A stretch of DNA of 7,913 nucleotides from Chloroflexia bacterium (GCA_013696525.1 JACCYK010000115.1:1-7913); one strand, 5' to 3'; counted from the stretch's first letter, positions 1 to 6,998 are shown. Made by a program: numbers and translations. The notes: generated by a model not told the origin, from the sequence alone.

Positions 1-177
1 CTCCGCGCCGCCGCCCTCGACCAGCTCGCCGCCATCGACTTCGCCGAGTACGTTGAGCCCTTCACCGGCGAGCCCCTCGGCTCCCTCGACCAATCGTGGA
101 CCGCCGCCGTCGCCCTCGACTGGTTGGCGGAGCCTACTTCCGGCTCTGAACGTGGCGCTTCCGAGGCGCTGGAATGA
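1..177 (+). CDS. C-terminal fragment of a glycoside hydrolase (GH63/MGH1-like, trehalase-type barrel)
   Basis: Frame 1 is open from the window edge to a TGA at 175-177, giving the last 58 residues of a protein whose start lies outside the window. Residues 16-40 contain EYVEPFTGEPLG followed by SWTAAVALDWL. This resembles the C-terminal signature of (alpha/alpha)6-barrel glycosidases of the mannosylglycerate/glucosylglycerate hydrolase and GH63 group, where a Tyr-x-x-Pro-x-Thr-Gly-Glu stretch precedes a Ser-Trp-Thr-Ala-Ala helix near the active site. Such enzymes hydrolyse alpha-glucosides or alpha-mannosides, often compatible solutes or storage sugars. The last 15 or so residues are Ser/Glu/Ala-rich and look like a disordered tail. 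Substrate cannot be told from this fragment. The family call rests on remembered motif similarity; the reading frame itself is clear. Confidence 0.7.
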   Translation, partial: LRAAALDQLAAIDFAEYVEPFTGEPLGSLDQSWTAAVALDWLAEPTSGSERGASEALE

Positions 178-214
178 ATTCCGCGCTGAGTACCAGAAAT
201 TTCTTTCATAAATA
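175..214 (-). repeat. Diverged copy of an intergenic palindromic element (inverted relative to 291-335)
   Basis: Bases 175-190 match the reverse complement of 315-330 at 14 of 16 positions, including the perfect 10-mer CCGCGCTGAG at 181-190. Extending to 214 against the reverse complement of 291-314 adds 13 of 24 matches, including CTTTCA at 203-208. It begins at the stop codon of the glycosidase. It is likely a decayed copy of a short repeat, and the match fades towards the AT-rich side. Confidence 0.5.
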
Positions 215-290
215 AGTAATTATCGTGTTTTATCAATCTTGGATAAGATAAATTTCGATCTGCGACATTCATATCTCACGTACCCGTGCT

Positions 291-335
291 CAGTCCTGAA
301 AGGACTTCGTGAAGCTCAGCGCGGACTTCCAGTCC
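291..335 (+). repeat. Palindromic intergenic repeat unit with three small hairpins
   Basis: The unit contains three adjacent dyads: AGTCCT-GAA-AGGACT (292-306), CTTC-GT-GAAG (305-314) and GGACT-TCC-AGTCC (323-335). The 5-mers AGTCC and GGACT each occur twice, so alternative pairings are possible. A second copy in opposite orientation lies at 175-214. The compact shape resembles REP-like or small non-autonomous mobile repeats. It could also act as a weak hairpin downstream of the glycosidase gene, although no T-run follows. Confidence 0.5.
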
Positions 336-597
336 AGCGCACCGCCGACGCGATGCCACGATTCCCACACGATTCAACGGTAGTCAGGGCGACGCTCCCC
401 CACACCAGAGACCGGAAATCTTCGTAATTTTCATCATGCCTCATCTCTCGCCAATCCCTAGGCTAATGGTCGCGAGCATGAGCGGTCGGGCGCGCCGAAC
501 GACGCGGTGCCTATACGGCAAGGCATCGTGCCGGCGGCGCGCGGTGGACAGTCCATGAGCGCATGCGTTCGGCCGCTGTTGAGCATTGCGTGATTCC

Positions 598-603
598 GAG
601 GAG
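598..603 (+). promoter_or_regulatory. Ribosome binding site choosing the cupredoxin start at 611
   Basis: GAGGAG at 598-603 lies 7 nt before ATG 611-613. The in-frame ATG at 605 is only 1 nt away and the in-frame ATG at 563 is upstream of this site, so neither is well served by it. Confidence 0.7.
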
Positions 604-610
604 AATGAGG

Positions 611-1558
611 ATGCGACAAACCAGACGTGCGATCGCGTTGTTCCTGCTCGTGTGCAGTATCCTGGTGCCGCTGCCGGTCGGCGCGCGCCAGGCGGCCGCC
701 AATCCGTTCGCCGAGCTTGGGCTGCCCGAGCTCGCGGTCACGATCACCGACACCGCGATTGAGGGCGCGCCGGCCGAGCGTACCGCCGGCCGGTACGTCC
801 TCGCCGTCACCAACGACTCGACCGCCGGCGCTCCTCCCGTGGTGTCCGCCGGGGTCGGCTTCCTCCAACCGCCGGAGGGGATGACCGCCGCCGATCTCAT
901 CGCTTTCTTCGCGACAATGGCGACCGGCCCGGACGGCGGGGCGAGTCCCGTCGCCTCCCCCGGTGCCGCCGCGGAGATGGAGGGGCCACCGCCCTGGTAC
1001 TACGAGGTGCCGCTCGCGGGCGGCATCTACGCCCTGCCGGGTGAGACCGCGTACACCGTGCTGGATCTCGCGGCCGGCGAGTGGGTGCTCTGGGCCGAAG
1101 ACCCGACCGCCCCGCGACCGCCGGTGGCGATCACGGTGACGGGTGAGGCGCCCGCCAACCAACCGGTGCCGGAGGCCGATGTCACGATCACGATGACGGA
1201 GATGGCGTTTGCCCTCGATCAGCCGCTGGCCGCCGGTCCGCAAATCATCGCCCTTACCAATGAGGGCCAACAGCCGCATTTCCTGGTTCTCGCGACCGTG
1301 CCGGACGGGACGACGGTTGACGATGTCTTGCAACTGTCGATGACCTTCATGGATCCATCGGCGACGCCGCCGCCGAACCTCTCCTTCGAGCAAATGCAGG
1401 ACATCGCGAACACCGCCGACCTCTCGGCCGGGATAACCAACTGGTTCAGCGTCGACTTGGAGTCGGGCAGCTACTTGCTAGTGTGCTTTGTGCCTGACCA
1501 GGAAACTGGAATCCCACACGCGATGCTCGGCATGATCGATGTCGTGACGGTCCCCTGA
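611..1558 (+). CDS. Exported two-domain cupredoxin-like protein, copper site in C-terminal domain only
   Basis: This is a 315-residue protein starting at the ATG best placed behind GAGGAG. Residues 1-25 form a Sec-type signal peptide: basic RQTRR, then a hydrophobic stretch ending near VGA. No proper lipobox is present, so it is probably released or wall-associated. Two similar beta-rich domains follow (about 40-178 and 187-315), joined by an Ala/Pro linker. Domain 2 has candidate type-1 copper ligands His223, Cys292, His303 and Met308; the His-x4-Met spacing is as in plastocyanin, but the Cys-to-His loop is longer (10 residues). Domain 1 aligns around YTVLDLAAGEWVLWA (148-162) with WFSVDLESGSYLLVC (278-292), where Ala162 replaces the Cys, and it lacks the histidines. 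Likely role is extracytoplasmic copper binding or electron transfer; the partner is unknown. Coding status is strong, metal binding is inferred. It converges on the resistance gene and shares no operon. Confidence 0.85.
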   Translation: MRQTRRAIALFLLVCSILVPLPVGARQAAANPFAELGLPELAVTITDTAIEGAPAERTAGRYVLAVTNDSTAGAPPVVSAGVGFLQPPEGMTAADLIAFFATMATGPDGGASPVASPGAAAEMEGPPPWYYEVPLAGGIYALPGETAYTVLDLAAGEWVLWAEDPTAPRPPVAITVTGEAPANQPVPEADVTITMTEMAFALDQPLAAGPQIIALTNEGQQPHFLVLATVPDGTTVDDVLQLSMTFMDPSATPPPNLSFEQMQDIANTADLSAGITNWFSVDLESGSYLLVCFVPDQETGIPHAMLGMIDVVTVP

Positions 1559-1580
1559 TCGCCCCGGATCAAGAACAGTA

Positions 1581-1603
1581 GGAGCGCCGAAACCCGGCGC
1601 TTC
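1581..1603. terminator. Hairpin between convergent genes (possible bidirectional terminator)
   Basis: AGCGCCG (1583-1589) pairs with CGGCGCT (1595-1601) around a 5-nt AAACC loop; one G-U and one G-C pair extend the stem to 9. It sits 22 nt after the cupredoxin stop and 3 nt beyond the stop of the minus-strand gene. There is no strong T-run on either side, so it may work as a weak intrinsic terminator or a 3'-end stabilising stem. Confidence 0.5.
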
Positions 1604-1606
1604 GGA

Positions 1607-3568
1607 TCATCTCTGGCTCACCGCCGCCAGATAGCGACGGCGGTGGAGCGGGTCGAAATCGGTTCGCGGCCGGGTCGGCGGGTTCCGGGGAACGGGCCGG
1701 TATCCGGCGGCTTGCGTCGTAAAGATGCCGCTGCCGCTGGTCAGATCGGGCAACAGCCGCTCGAACCGGTCCACCGCCGAGGACGGCAACGAGCCCGACA
1801 CCCGGCTTCGCTCACCGCGCTGGCTTGTCTCCGCCAGGTCGGCCCCGGCGGCGATCAGCCTGGCGTAGGTGTCGCCGAGCACGCCGGCGGGGACCTCGAC
1901 CGTGAACTGCTCGATCGGCTCGCAGACCCGCGTCCCCGCCTGTCGCAAGGCGTCCATCAGCACCAAGGGAGTCAGCTTCCGAAAATCCCCGGCGGCGGTT
2001 GGGGGAAGCATGCCGACCGCGGTCAGCGTCACGACGCACTCGCGAACCGGCCAGCCGAGGAGCCCTTCTTCCAGCGTGGCGTGGACCGTCTCTTCGATCG
2101 CCCGATAGAAGGCCAGTGGCAGTGCCCCCAGCTCGCGCTGGTAGCGGAGCCCACTCTCCGGATCTCCTGGATCGATCCGGAATCCCACCGTAGCCAGGAA
2201 GGGATTATCGGCATCCCCGATCGCCTCGCGGGCGGCGCCCATCCCGGTGACGCGTTCGATGCAGATCGGCTGGCTGGCGTCGAACTCGACCTCGACGTTG
2301 AACTCGTCGCGCAGGGTCGCCTCGATGACCTCTTTTTGGACCTCGCCGTAGAGGCGGACCGAAACGGTCGGCGCCCGAGCTCCCCGCCGGATGCTGATCA
2401 GCGGGTCTTGCTCTTCAAGCTGTTGCAAGGCGGCATACATGGCTCCCGCCGCCGCGGCCTGGCGCGGCCGGATGATGCTTTCCAGCCTCGGCGCCGGCAG
2501 GTGGGGCCGGTTCCGTTCGGCCGGCACCACCCCGACCACATCACCGATCAGGACGTCGCGGAACCCATGCACGCGGCCGATGTCGCCGGCGGCAATTCGG
2601 CTGACCGGTGACGTTGTGCCATCGGCAAACCACTCCAGACCGGTGACGCGGGCCTCGTGCGCGTCCCAACCGCCGTCCGGCCCGGCGCGACGAATGACGA
2701 CCTGATCGCGGACGGCGAGCGTTCCCGCGAAGACCCGCACCAGGGCGACCTTTTCCCCGGCCGGGGTTCGTTGCGCCTTGAAGACGATGGCCGAGAGCGG
2801 CGCCCGAGGGCAAGCCTCCGGCACGGACAGCAACCGTGGCAACTCCGCGAGTAGATAGCTAACGCCGGCGCCGGTGATGGCGGAGCCGAAAAGGACGGGC
2901 ACGATGCGGCCGGCGGCAACCGCCCGCTTCAGCCCCGATTCCAGCTCCCGCGGCGGCAATCGGCAATCGAGGTCAATGAACCGGGCCACGATCGCGTCAT
3001 CGACATCGGCCAGCGCGTCGACGAGGTGCTTGGCGAATGTCTGATCCGCGAATGTATAGGGGGAGACCGTCGCCGCGGTCGTCCCCAGCCGTGACGGGGC
3101 ATTCATCGCCACCAGGGAGAGATCGAGCCCGCGCGCGACCTCCGGCAGCACGGGGAGACCGCGGGCGCCCAGGCAGTCGATCTTGTTGACGAAAATGATA
3201 AAGGGGATGCCGGCGGCCCTCACCGCTTGGACCAGGCGCCGGGTTTGGGGCTGCACCCCGGCCACGGCGGAGATGACCACCACCACCGCATCCAGCACCT
3301 GGAGGGCGCGATCGACCTCGGCAATGAAGTCGGGGTGGCCCGGCGTATCGATCAGGTTGACGGTGAGATCCGCTAATCTGAACGAGGCAACCGCGCTCTG
3401 AATGGTGATCCCCCGCTGCCGTTCGAGGGAAAGCGTATCGGTCCGGGTGGTGCCGTGATCGACGCTGCCGATCTCGGCAATGACGCCGGTTTCAAAGAGA
3501 ATACGTTCGGTGAGACTGGTTTTTCCGGCGTCGACGTGCGCCAGGATCCCGAGATTGAGCGTGGCCAT
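1607..3568 (-). CDS. Tetracycline-resistance ribosomal-protection GTPase, OtrA/TetM family
   Basis: This 653-residue EF-G-like GTPase matches the length of ribosomal-protection proteins (about 640-665). These bind the 70S ribosome and use GTP to dislodge tetracycline from the 30S A site. Motifs seen are P-loop AHVDAGKT (10-17), switch RGITI (52-56), DTPGH (74-78), NKID (128-131) and GSA (228-230). EF-G-like domains follow, with RLYGEVQKEV (405-414) and the C-terminal-region segments AGDFRKLTPLVLMDAL and GTRVCEP. N-terminal LNLGILAHVDAGKTSLTER and the domain IV wording resemble Streptomyces OtrA most closely, from memory. The TetM loop that contacts the drug site (YYSPVST) reads GMLPPTA here: the key Pro is kept (residue 522) and the following Val is Pro. 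The start is ATG 3568, 11 nt after GGAGG; an upstream in-frame TTG (3586) overlaps that site and is less likely. A dedicated promoter and leader ORF lie upstream. Activity on tetracycline is inferred; some relatives are untested. No symbol is given because tet/otr names require high identity. Confidence 0.93.
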   Translation of the reverse strand: MATLNLGILAHVDAGKTSLTERILFETGVIAEIGSVDHGTTRTDTLSLERQRGITIQSAVASFRLADLTVNLIDTPGHPDFIAEVDRALQVLDAVVVVISAVAGVQPQTRRLVQAVRAAGIPFIIFVNKIDCLGARGLPVLPEVARGLDLSLVAMNAPSRLGTTAATVSPYTFADQTFAKHLVDALADVDDAIVARFIDLDCRLPPRELESGLKRAVAAGRIVPVLFGSAITGAGVSYLLAELPRLLSVPEACPRAPLSAIVFKAQRTPAGEKVALVRVFAGTLAVRDQVVIRRAGPDGGWDAHEARVTGLEWFADGTTSPVSRIAAGDIGRVHGFRDVLIGDVVGVVPAERNRPHLPAPRLESIIRPRQAAAAGAMYAALQQLEEQDPLISIRRGARAPTVSVRLYGEVQKEVIEATLRDEFNVEVEFDASQPICIERVTGMGAAREAIGDADNPFLATVGFRIDPGDPESGLRYQRELGALPLAFYRAIEETVHATLEEGLLGWPVRECVVTLTAVGMLPPTAAGDFRKLTPLVLMDALRQAGTRVCEPIEQFTVEVPAGVLGDTYARLIAAGADLAETSQRGERSRVSGSLPSSAVDRFERLLPDLTSGSGIFTTQAAGYRPVPRNPPTRPRTDFDPLHRRRYLAAVSQR

Positions 3569-3629
3569 GCGGCAAGGAGCCTCCAATGAACACTGCCAGC
3601 ACGATGTCAGTCTTCATTAGCCGCCGCAT
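3492..3629 (-). CDS. Candidate leader peptide / upstream ORF of the resistance gene (45 aa)
   Basis: Minus-strand ATG at 3629-3627 opens a 45-codon frame ending in TGA at 3494-3492. It starts with MRRLMKTDIVLAVFIGGSLP and becomes Arg-rich after entering the resistance gene. It is preceded by AAAGGA with 6 nt spacing to the ATG, a better ribosome binding site than that of the resistance gene itself. It begins 61 nt upstream of the resistance-gene ATG, in a different frame, and overlaps its first 77 nt. A promoter (3670-3698) would place its start about 35 nt into the transcript. The location suggests a leader whose translation influences initiation at the resistance gene, by analogy with the short leader peptide upstream of tet(M); this sequence is not recognised as homologous to it. 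The hydrophobic start could instead be a chance or minor membrane peptide. No conservation evidence is available here. Confidence 0.35.
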   Translation of the reverse strand: MRRLMKTDIVLAVFIGGSLPHGHAQSRDPGARRRRKNQSHRTYSL

Positions 3630-3631
3630 GG
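3565..3631 (-). promoter_or_regulatory. Start-to-start RNA stem candidate in the resistance-gene leader
   Basis: On the minus strand, CCATGCGGC (3631-3623), which holds the leader ORF start codon, is perfectly complementary to GCCGCATGG (3573-3565), which holds the resistance-gene start codon. Two further G-U pairs can extend it inward (3622-3621 with 3574-3575). The loop of about 47-49 nt contains the GGAGG of the resistance gene. In the paired form both start codons are buried; a ribosome starting on the leader ORF would open the stem. Pairing is directly seen; regulation is inferred. Confidence 0.4.
3580..3584 (-). promoter_or_regulatory. Ribosome binding site of the ribosomal-protection gene
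   Basis: GGAGG on the minus strand (CCTCC at 3580-3584 on plus) lies 11 nt before ATG 3568, slightly long spacing. It falls inside the leader ORF, so ribosomes translating the leader pass over it, and it sits in the loop of the start-to-start stem. Confidence 0.6.
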
Positions 3632-3669
3632 GAGTTCCTTTCCGCCTACACTCGCCGAATCCTGCCGCG

Positions 3670-3698
3670 ATTTTACCCGCATCAGCGGTTCACGGCAA
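3670..3698 (-). promoter_or_regulatory. Sigma-70-like promoter for the resistance gene and leader ORF
   Basis: Minus-strand -35 TTGCCG (3698-3693) is separated by 17 nt from -10 TAAAAT (3675-3670). These match the consensus at 4/6 and 5/6, and TAAAAT stands out in this GC-rich setting. Transcription would start near 3663, giving a leader of about 95 nt. It lies in the 169-nt gap after the regulator stop codon, so the resistance gene need not depend on readthrough. Confidence 0.5.
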
Positions 3699-3737
3699 TG
3701 GTGAAGGGCAGCACCGTTGGGCCGCCAAGACGCCGGT

Positions 3738-6700
3738 CTACATGGTCCGCGTTGGCAGGTTCACTTCAGCCCCGGCGCTGCCCGTCAGCTCCTTCGCGAT
3801 CGCGAGAGCAGCGTCACGCGCCATGTTGCGCCCGGCTTCCCACGCCGCCGCGAACGCCGCCTCACCCATCGTTGCTCGCGTCGTTCGCAGCAGTCGTTCG
3901 AGCTGCGGGCCGTGCTGGTGCCACAAGCCGACCCGGTCGCGTTCGGCGGAGGCAGCTCCCCACAGCCGCGCCGCCGGCACTCTATCCCCAGTGACGGCGG
4001 CAAAGGCGGCGATCTCGTCGAGCGCTTCGGCGACGTACTGATGCCGGTAACTACGGACCTGGCCAACCTGATCGAGTGCCGCCGCATAGTGAGCGGCGGC
4101 ACGTTTCAGATCGCCGCGCACGCGAGCGAGCCGCCCCACGGCGAGCGGCAGGGAGCAGCGAAGAGCGGGCGAGCTCGCCCGCTCTTCAAGCGCGAGCGCT
4201 TCCCCCAGCAGCGTCTCGGCCCGATCGAAGTCTCCATCCTCAATCGCAAGCATGCCGAGCTCCCGCAGCCCAACGGCGATATCGGACGGCGCCCCGAGCT
4301 CGCGGCGTATGCTCAGTCCTTCCTCGTAGCAGGACGTGGCGGTACTGACATCACCAGCGGCCATCGCCAGGGCACCCAAACGGGCCAGCGTTTCCCCGAT
4401 TCCCGAGCGATCCCCAACGCGGCGCCCAATGCGGAGGGCCTCGGTCAATTGCGCATTCGCGCCGTCGAGATCACCCCGCGCGAAGGCCAGGCCACCGAGG
4501 CACTCGACCGCGATGGCCAGCGCCCAGAGATCACCGCTCGCGCGCAGCCGGCCCGCGCTCTCGGTCAGCAACGTTTCGGCCCGGGCATAGTCCTCCTGTT
4601 CAAACGCCTCCACCCCCAGCGGCAGCAGCGTCTTGCCGATCCCCGTCTCGTCACCAACGGCGCGCCGGAGGGCAAGCTCCTCCCGGTGAAAGACCTCACC
4701 CCGAACTGGATCGTCCACGGCGCGAGCCAGGTTGCCGGCCCCATGCAGGGCGGCCGCCCGCAACAGCGGGTCGGCATGGGGTCCGTCGGCCAACGCATCG
4801 GCGAGCCAGCGCAACCCCTCCTCGGCGCGGAAATTGAACCAGAAGAGCCAGAGCGCGATACCGAATCGAAGCACGGACTCGGTGTCGTCACACGCTTGGA
4901 ACCAGGCGATCGCTGCCCGCACATTGGCATGTTCGATTTCAAGCCGCTCGTACCAGGTCACTTGCTCCTCGCGCTCCAGCCACGGCGCGGCGGCTTCGGC
5001 GAGGGTCAGGAGGTAGGTCGCATGCGCGGCGCGCAGGGTGCCTCCTTCGCCGCTCGCCTGGAGCCGGTCAAGCGCGAACTCCCGGATGGTCTCCAGCATC
5101 GTGTAACGGGTCTCACCGCCTCGGTTGCCAAGCCCGACCACCAAGCTCTGATCCACGAGCTCTCGCAACCCCAGGAGGACATCGAGCTCGCGGTCGCCGT
5201 GGCCGGCGACGGCCTCGGCCGCGGGAATCGTCCAGCCGCCAACGAACACCGCTAGCCGCCGAAAGAGGAGCCGTTCCTGGTCCGCCAGCAGATCATGACT
5301 CCAGGCGATGGTGGCGCGTATCGTCTGCTGCCGCTCCGGCGCGTCCCGGCTGCCGCCGGTCAGCGCCAGCCGCCCCCGCTCCAGCCGGTCGAGCATCGCC
5401 GCTGGCGGGAGCAGCTTCGCCCATGCCGCCGCCAACTCCAACGCCAGCGGCAATCCATCCAGTCCGCGACAGATCGCCGCCACATCCGCCACGTTTTCCG
5501 CGGTGAGCGCGAAGGCGGAGTTGGCCGCATGAGCCCGCTCGACAAAGAGCATGGCGGCTGGACTAGACGTGACGTTCCCGAGGTCACGGTCTCCCCGCCG
5601 GCGTGAGGCGAGATCGGGCACGCGCAAGGGACCAACCGGATATTCGCGTTCTCCGCGCAGGCGCAGGCGGACCCGGCTCGTGACCAGCATCCTCAGGCCC
5701 GGACAGGCTGCCAACAGCCCGGCGACCACGGAGGCGGCCGCGACGACCTGCTCAAAATTGTCGATAACGAGCAACCGCCGCTGTCGCCCTAGCATCATCG
5801 TGAGTGACCGGAGCAGCCGCTCCTCCGGTTCGTCGCGGACGCCGATCGCGCTGGCGATGGCCGGCAGCACCAGGTTGGGATCACGAAGAGGAGTGAGATC
5901 GACAAAGATGACTCCCGCCGGAGCCGTCGCGGCGGCCTCCCGCGCCAGCGCCAGCGCCAGTCGTGTCTTGCCGACCCCGCCCGGCCCAGTCAACGTCACG
6001 AGCCGGGCGCCGGTCAGGAGTTGCCCCACCTCGGCAACTTCCCGCTCCCGCCCAATCAAGGCATCGGTTGGAGTTGGAAGAACACCCGGCGATCCCAGCG
6101 ACAAGCCTACGGTGGCGGCGATTTCCGTGGACGCCGTCTTCGCGCCGCGCTGAATCACTGGCGCGGCTGGCGATGCCGGCGGCGGCGGATAGCGGCCATC
6201 CCGGATGTCATCCCGCAACCGCCGGGTCGCTGCCTCCGGCTCGGCCCCGACCTCGCGGGCGAGGGCGGCGACAAGATGCTCGTACCGCGCCAGGGCCCGC
6301 TGCCGCTGTCCGGTCAAGGCCAGAACGTGCATCAATCGCGTTTGGGCCGCCTCATCGGTTGGCTCGACCGCCACCAGCCGCTCCAGGGCGGCAATCGCCG
6401 CCGCCGCCGCTCCCTCGCCGAATTGCAGCTCGGCCAGCCGCCGCAGCAGTGAGAGATGGGCCGCCCGCAACGCGGCGCGCCGGCTCGCGGCCCAATCCTC
6501 GTACGGATCCTCGGGCAGCAGCTCCCCGGCATAAAGGTCGAGCGCCGCTCTGGTGAGCATCACGTCGTCGACGGTCCAGGCCGCCGTCGCCGCTCGCTCG
6601 AAGCGGTCGATATCGATGGTCAACGCCTCGGCGGGGCCCAAGCTGAGACTCTCGCCGGCGCGAGTGATGAACTGGTTGGGCCGCGAACCAGCGCCCGCCA

Positions 6701-6959
6701 GTCGCTTTCGCGCCGCAAAGAGCGTGAACCGCAGGTTATTGTCGGCCGCCATTGGATCGAGCTCCGGCCAGAGCGCCTCCATGACTTGCTCACGGTGCAA
6801 CCGGTGCGACGGCTCCACCGCCAGCAGCTTGATTAAAGCCGCCGCCCGCTTCCGGCTCCAGACCGCGTCAGGCACGCGGTGGCCACCGACGGTGACGGAA
6901 AAGCCGCCGAGGAGACGGATTTCAAGGACCTCGGTAGCGGTCGCCACGGCCGTGTTCAT
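3738..6959 (-). CDS. SARP/AfsR-like transcriptional regulator: winged helix - BTAD - NB-ARC ATPase - TPR
   Basis: This 1073-residue protein reads in order: an OmpR-type winged helix (about 11-100, opening VLEIRLLGGFSVTVGG), a bacterial transcriptional activation (BTAD) helical domain (about 112-257), a Pro/Ala linker, an NB-ARC ATPase (about 300-570) and TPR repeats (about 726-986). The ATPase shows IGRERE (302-307), Walker A GPGGVGKT (325-332), Walker B LLVIDNFE with Asp400, LVTSR (425-429) and GLPLAL (502-507). TPR units carry G-D-x-x-x-A spacing (for example GDLDGANAQLTEAL and GDFDRAETLLGEAL). The C-terminus (AARLWGAASAERDRVGLW...AFAAAWEAGR) is the usual end of this family and carries no LuxR-type helix-turn-helix, so DNA binding must be N-terminal. 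Such proteins act as ATP-gated cytoplasmic activators whose TPRs sense a partner. Start chosen is ATG 6959, just before the conserved domain; an earlier in-frame GTG (7031) lies upstream of the likely promoter. The ribosome binding site is weak. No terminator is seen before the resistance gene. Confidence 0.92.
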   Translation of the reverse strand: MNTAVATATEVLEIRLLGGFSVTVGGHRVPDAVWSRKRAAALIKLLAVEPSHRLHREQVMEALWPELDPMAADNNLRFTLFAARKRLAGAGSRPNQFITRAGESLSLGPAEALTIDIDRFERAATAAWTVDDVMLTRAALDLYAGELLPEDPYEDWAASRRAALRAAHLSLLRRLAELQFGEGAAAAAIAALERLVAVEPTDEAAQTRLMHVLALTGQRQRALARYEHLVAALAREVGAEPEAATRRLRDDIRDGRYPPPPASPAAPVIQRGAKTASTEIAATVGLSLGSPGVLPTPTDALIGREREVAEVGQLLTGARLVTLTGPGGVGKTRLALALAREAAATAPAGVIFVDLTPLRDPNLVLPAIASAIGVRDEPEERLLRSLTMMLGRQRRLLVIDNFEQVVAAASVVAGLLAACPGLRMLVTSRVRLRLRGEREYPVGPLRVPDLASRRRGDRDLGNVTSSPAAMLFVERAHAANSAFALTAENVADVAAICRGLDGLPLALELAAAWAKLLPPAAMLDRLERGRLALTGGSRDAPERQQTIRATIAWSHDLLADQERLLFRRLAVFVGGWTIPAAEAVAGHGDRELDVLLGLRELVDQSLVVGLGNRGGETRYTMLETIREFALDRLQASGEGGTLRAAHATYLLTLAEAAAPWLEREEQVTWYERLEIEHANVRAAIAWFQACDDTESVLRFGIALWLFWFNFRAEEGLRWLADALADGPHADPLLRAAALHGAGNLARAVDDPVRGEVFHREELALRRAVGDETGIGKTLLPLGVEAFEQEDYARAETLLTESAGRLRASGDLWALAIAVECLGGLAFARGDLDGANAQLTEALRIGRRVGDRSGIGETLARLGALAMAAGDVSTATSCYEEGLSIRRELGAPSDIAVGLRELGMLAIEDGDFDRAETLLGEALALEERASSPALRCSLPLAVGRLARVRGDLKRAAAHYAAALDQVGQVRSYRHQYVAEALDEIAAFAAVTGDRVPAARLWGAASAERDRVGLWHQHGPQLERLLRTTRATMGEAAFAAAWEAGRNMARDAALAIAKELTGSAGAEVNLPTRTM

Positions 6960-6998
6960 GTTCGCCGCCCCAACGACGCGGTGTGACGTTCTGCACCG

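Larger units (their letters stand above)
178..610. other. Gene-poor intergenic region with AT-rich patch
   Basis: About 430 bases lie between the glycosidase stop and the cupredoxin start. Roughly 190-270 is markedly AT-rich compared with the rest of the window. The region carries two inverted, degenerate copies of a palindromic element (see the repeat entries). No tRNA, CRISPR array or convincing coding frame is seen; a 62-codon frame at 239-427 runs through the repeat copy and has no ribosome binding site. No confident promoter for the downstream gene was found. TATACG at 512-517 is a possible -10, but there is no matching -35. Confidence 0.6.

Noticed and set aside
175..335. CRISPR array or tRNA in the repeat-bearing intergenic region
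   Set aside because: There are only two diverged inverted copies with no regular spacers, and no cloverleaf or T-loop sequence was found.
239..427. 62-codon plus-strand frame in the intergenic region
   Set aside because: It has no ribosome binding site, runs through the palindromic repeat, and its amino-acid sequence shows no domain-like pattern.
458..1393. 311-codon minus-strand frame
   Set aside because: It is antisense to the cupredoxin gene and its product is an Arg/Gly/His-rich composition typical of reverse frames of GC-rich genes; the plus-strand gene has a signal peptide and family motifs.
3566..3586. TTG at 3586 as the start of the ribosomal-protection gene
   Set aside because: It would consume the GGAGG site and add six residues absent from the family's usual N-terminus, which begins just before LNLGILAHVDAGKT.
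3717..5255. 512-codon plus-strand frame
   Set aside because: It is antisense to the TPR half of the regulator and has no recognisable domain; the regulator reading frame is unambiguous.
5551..6556. Two long plus-strand frames (5551-6153 and 5963-6556)
   Set aside because: They lie opposite the NB-ARC and BTAD coding sequence and are Arg/Pro/Ser-rich shadows.
498..6983. Shared 12-mer AACGACGCGGTG at 498-509 and 6972-6983 as a common regulatory site
   Set aside because: A 12-mer match is expected by chance in a GC-rich window of this size, and the flanks do not match.
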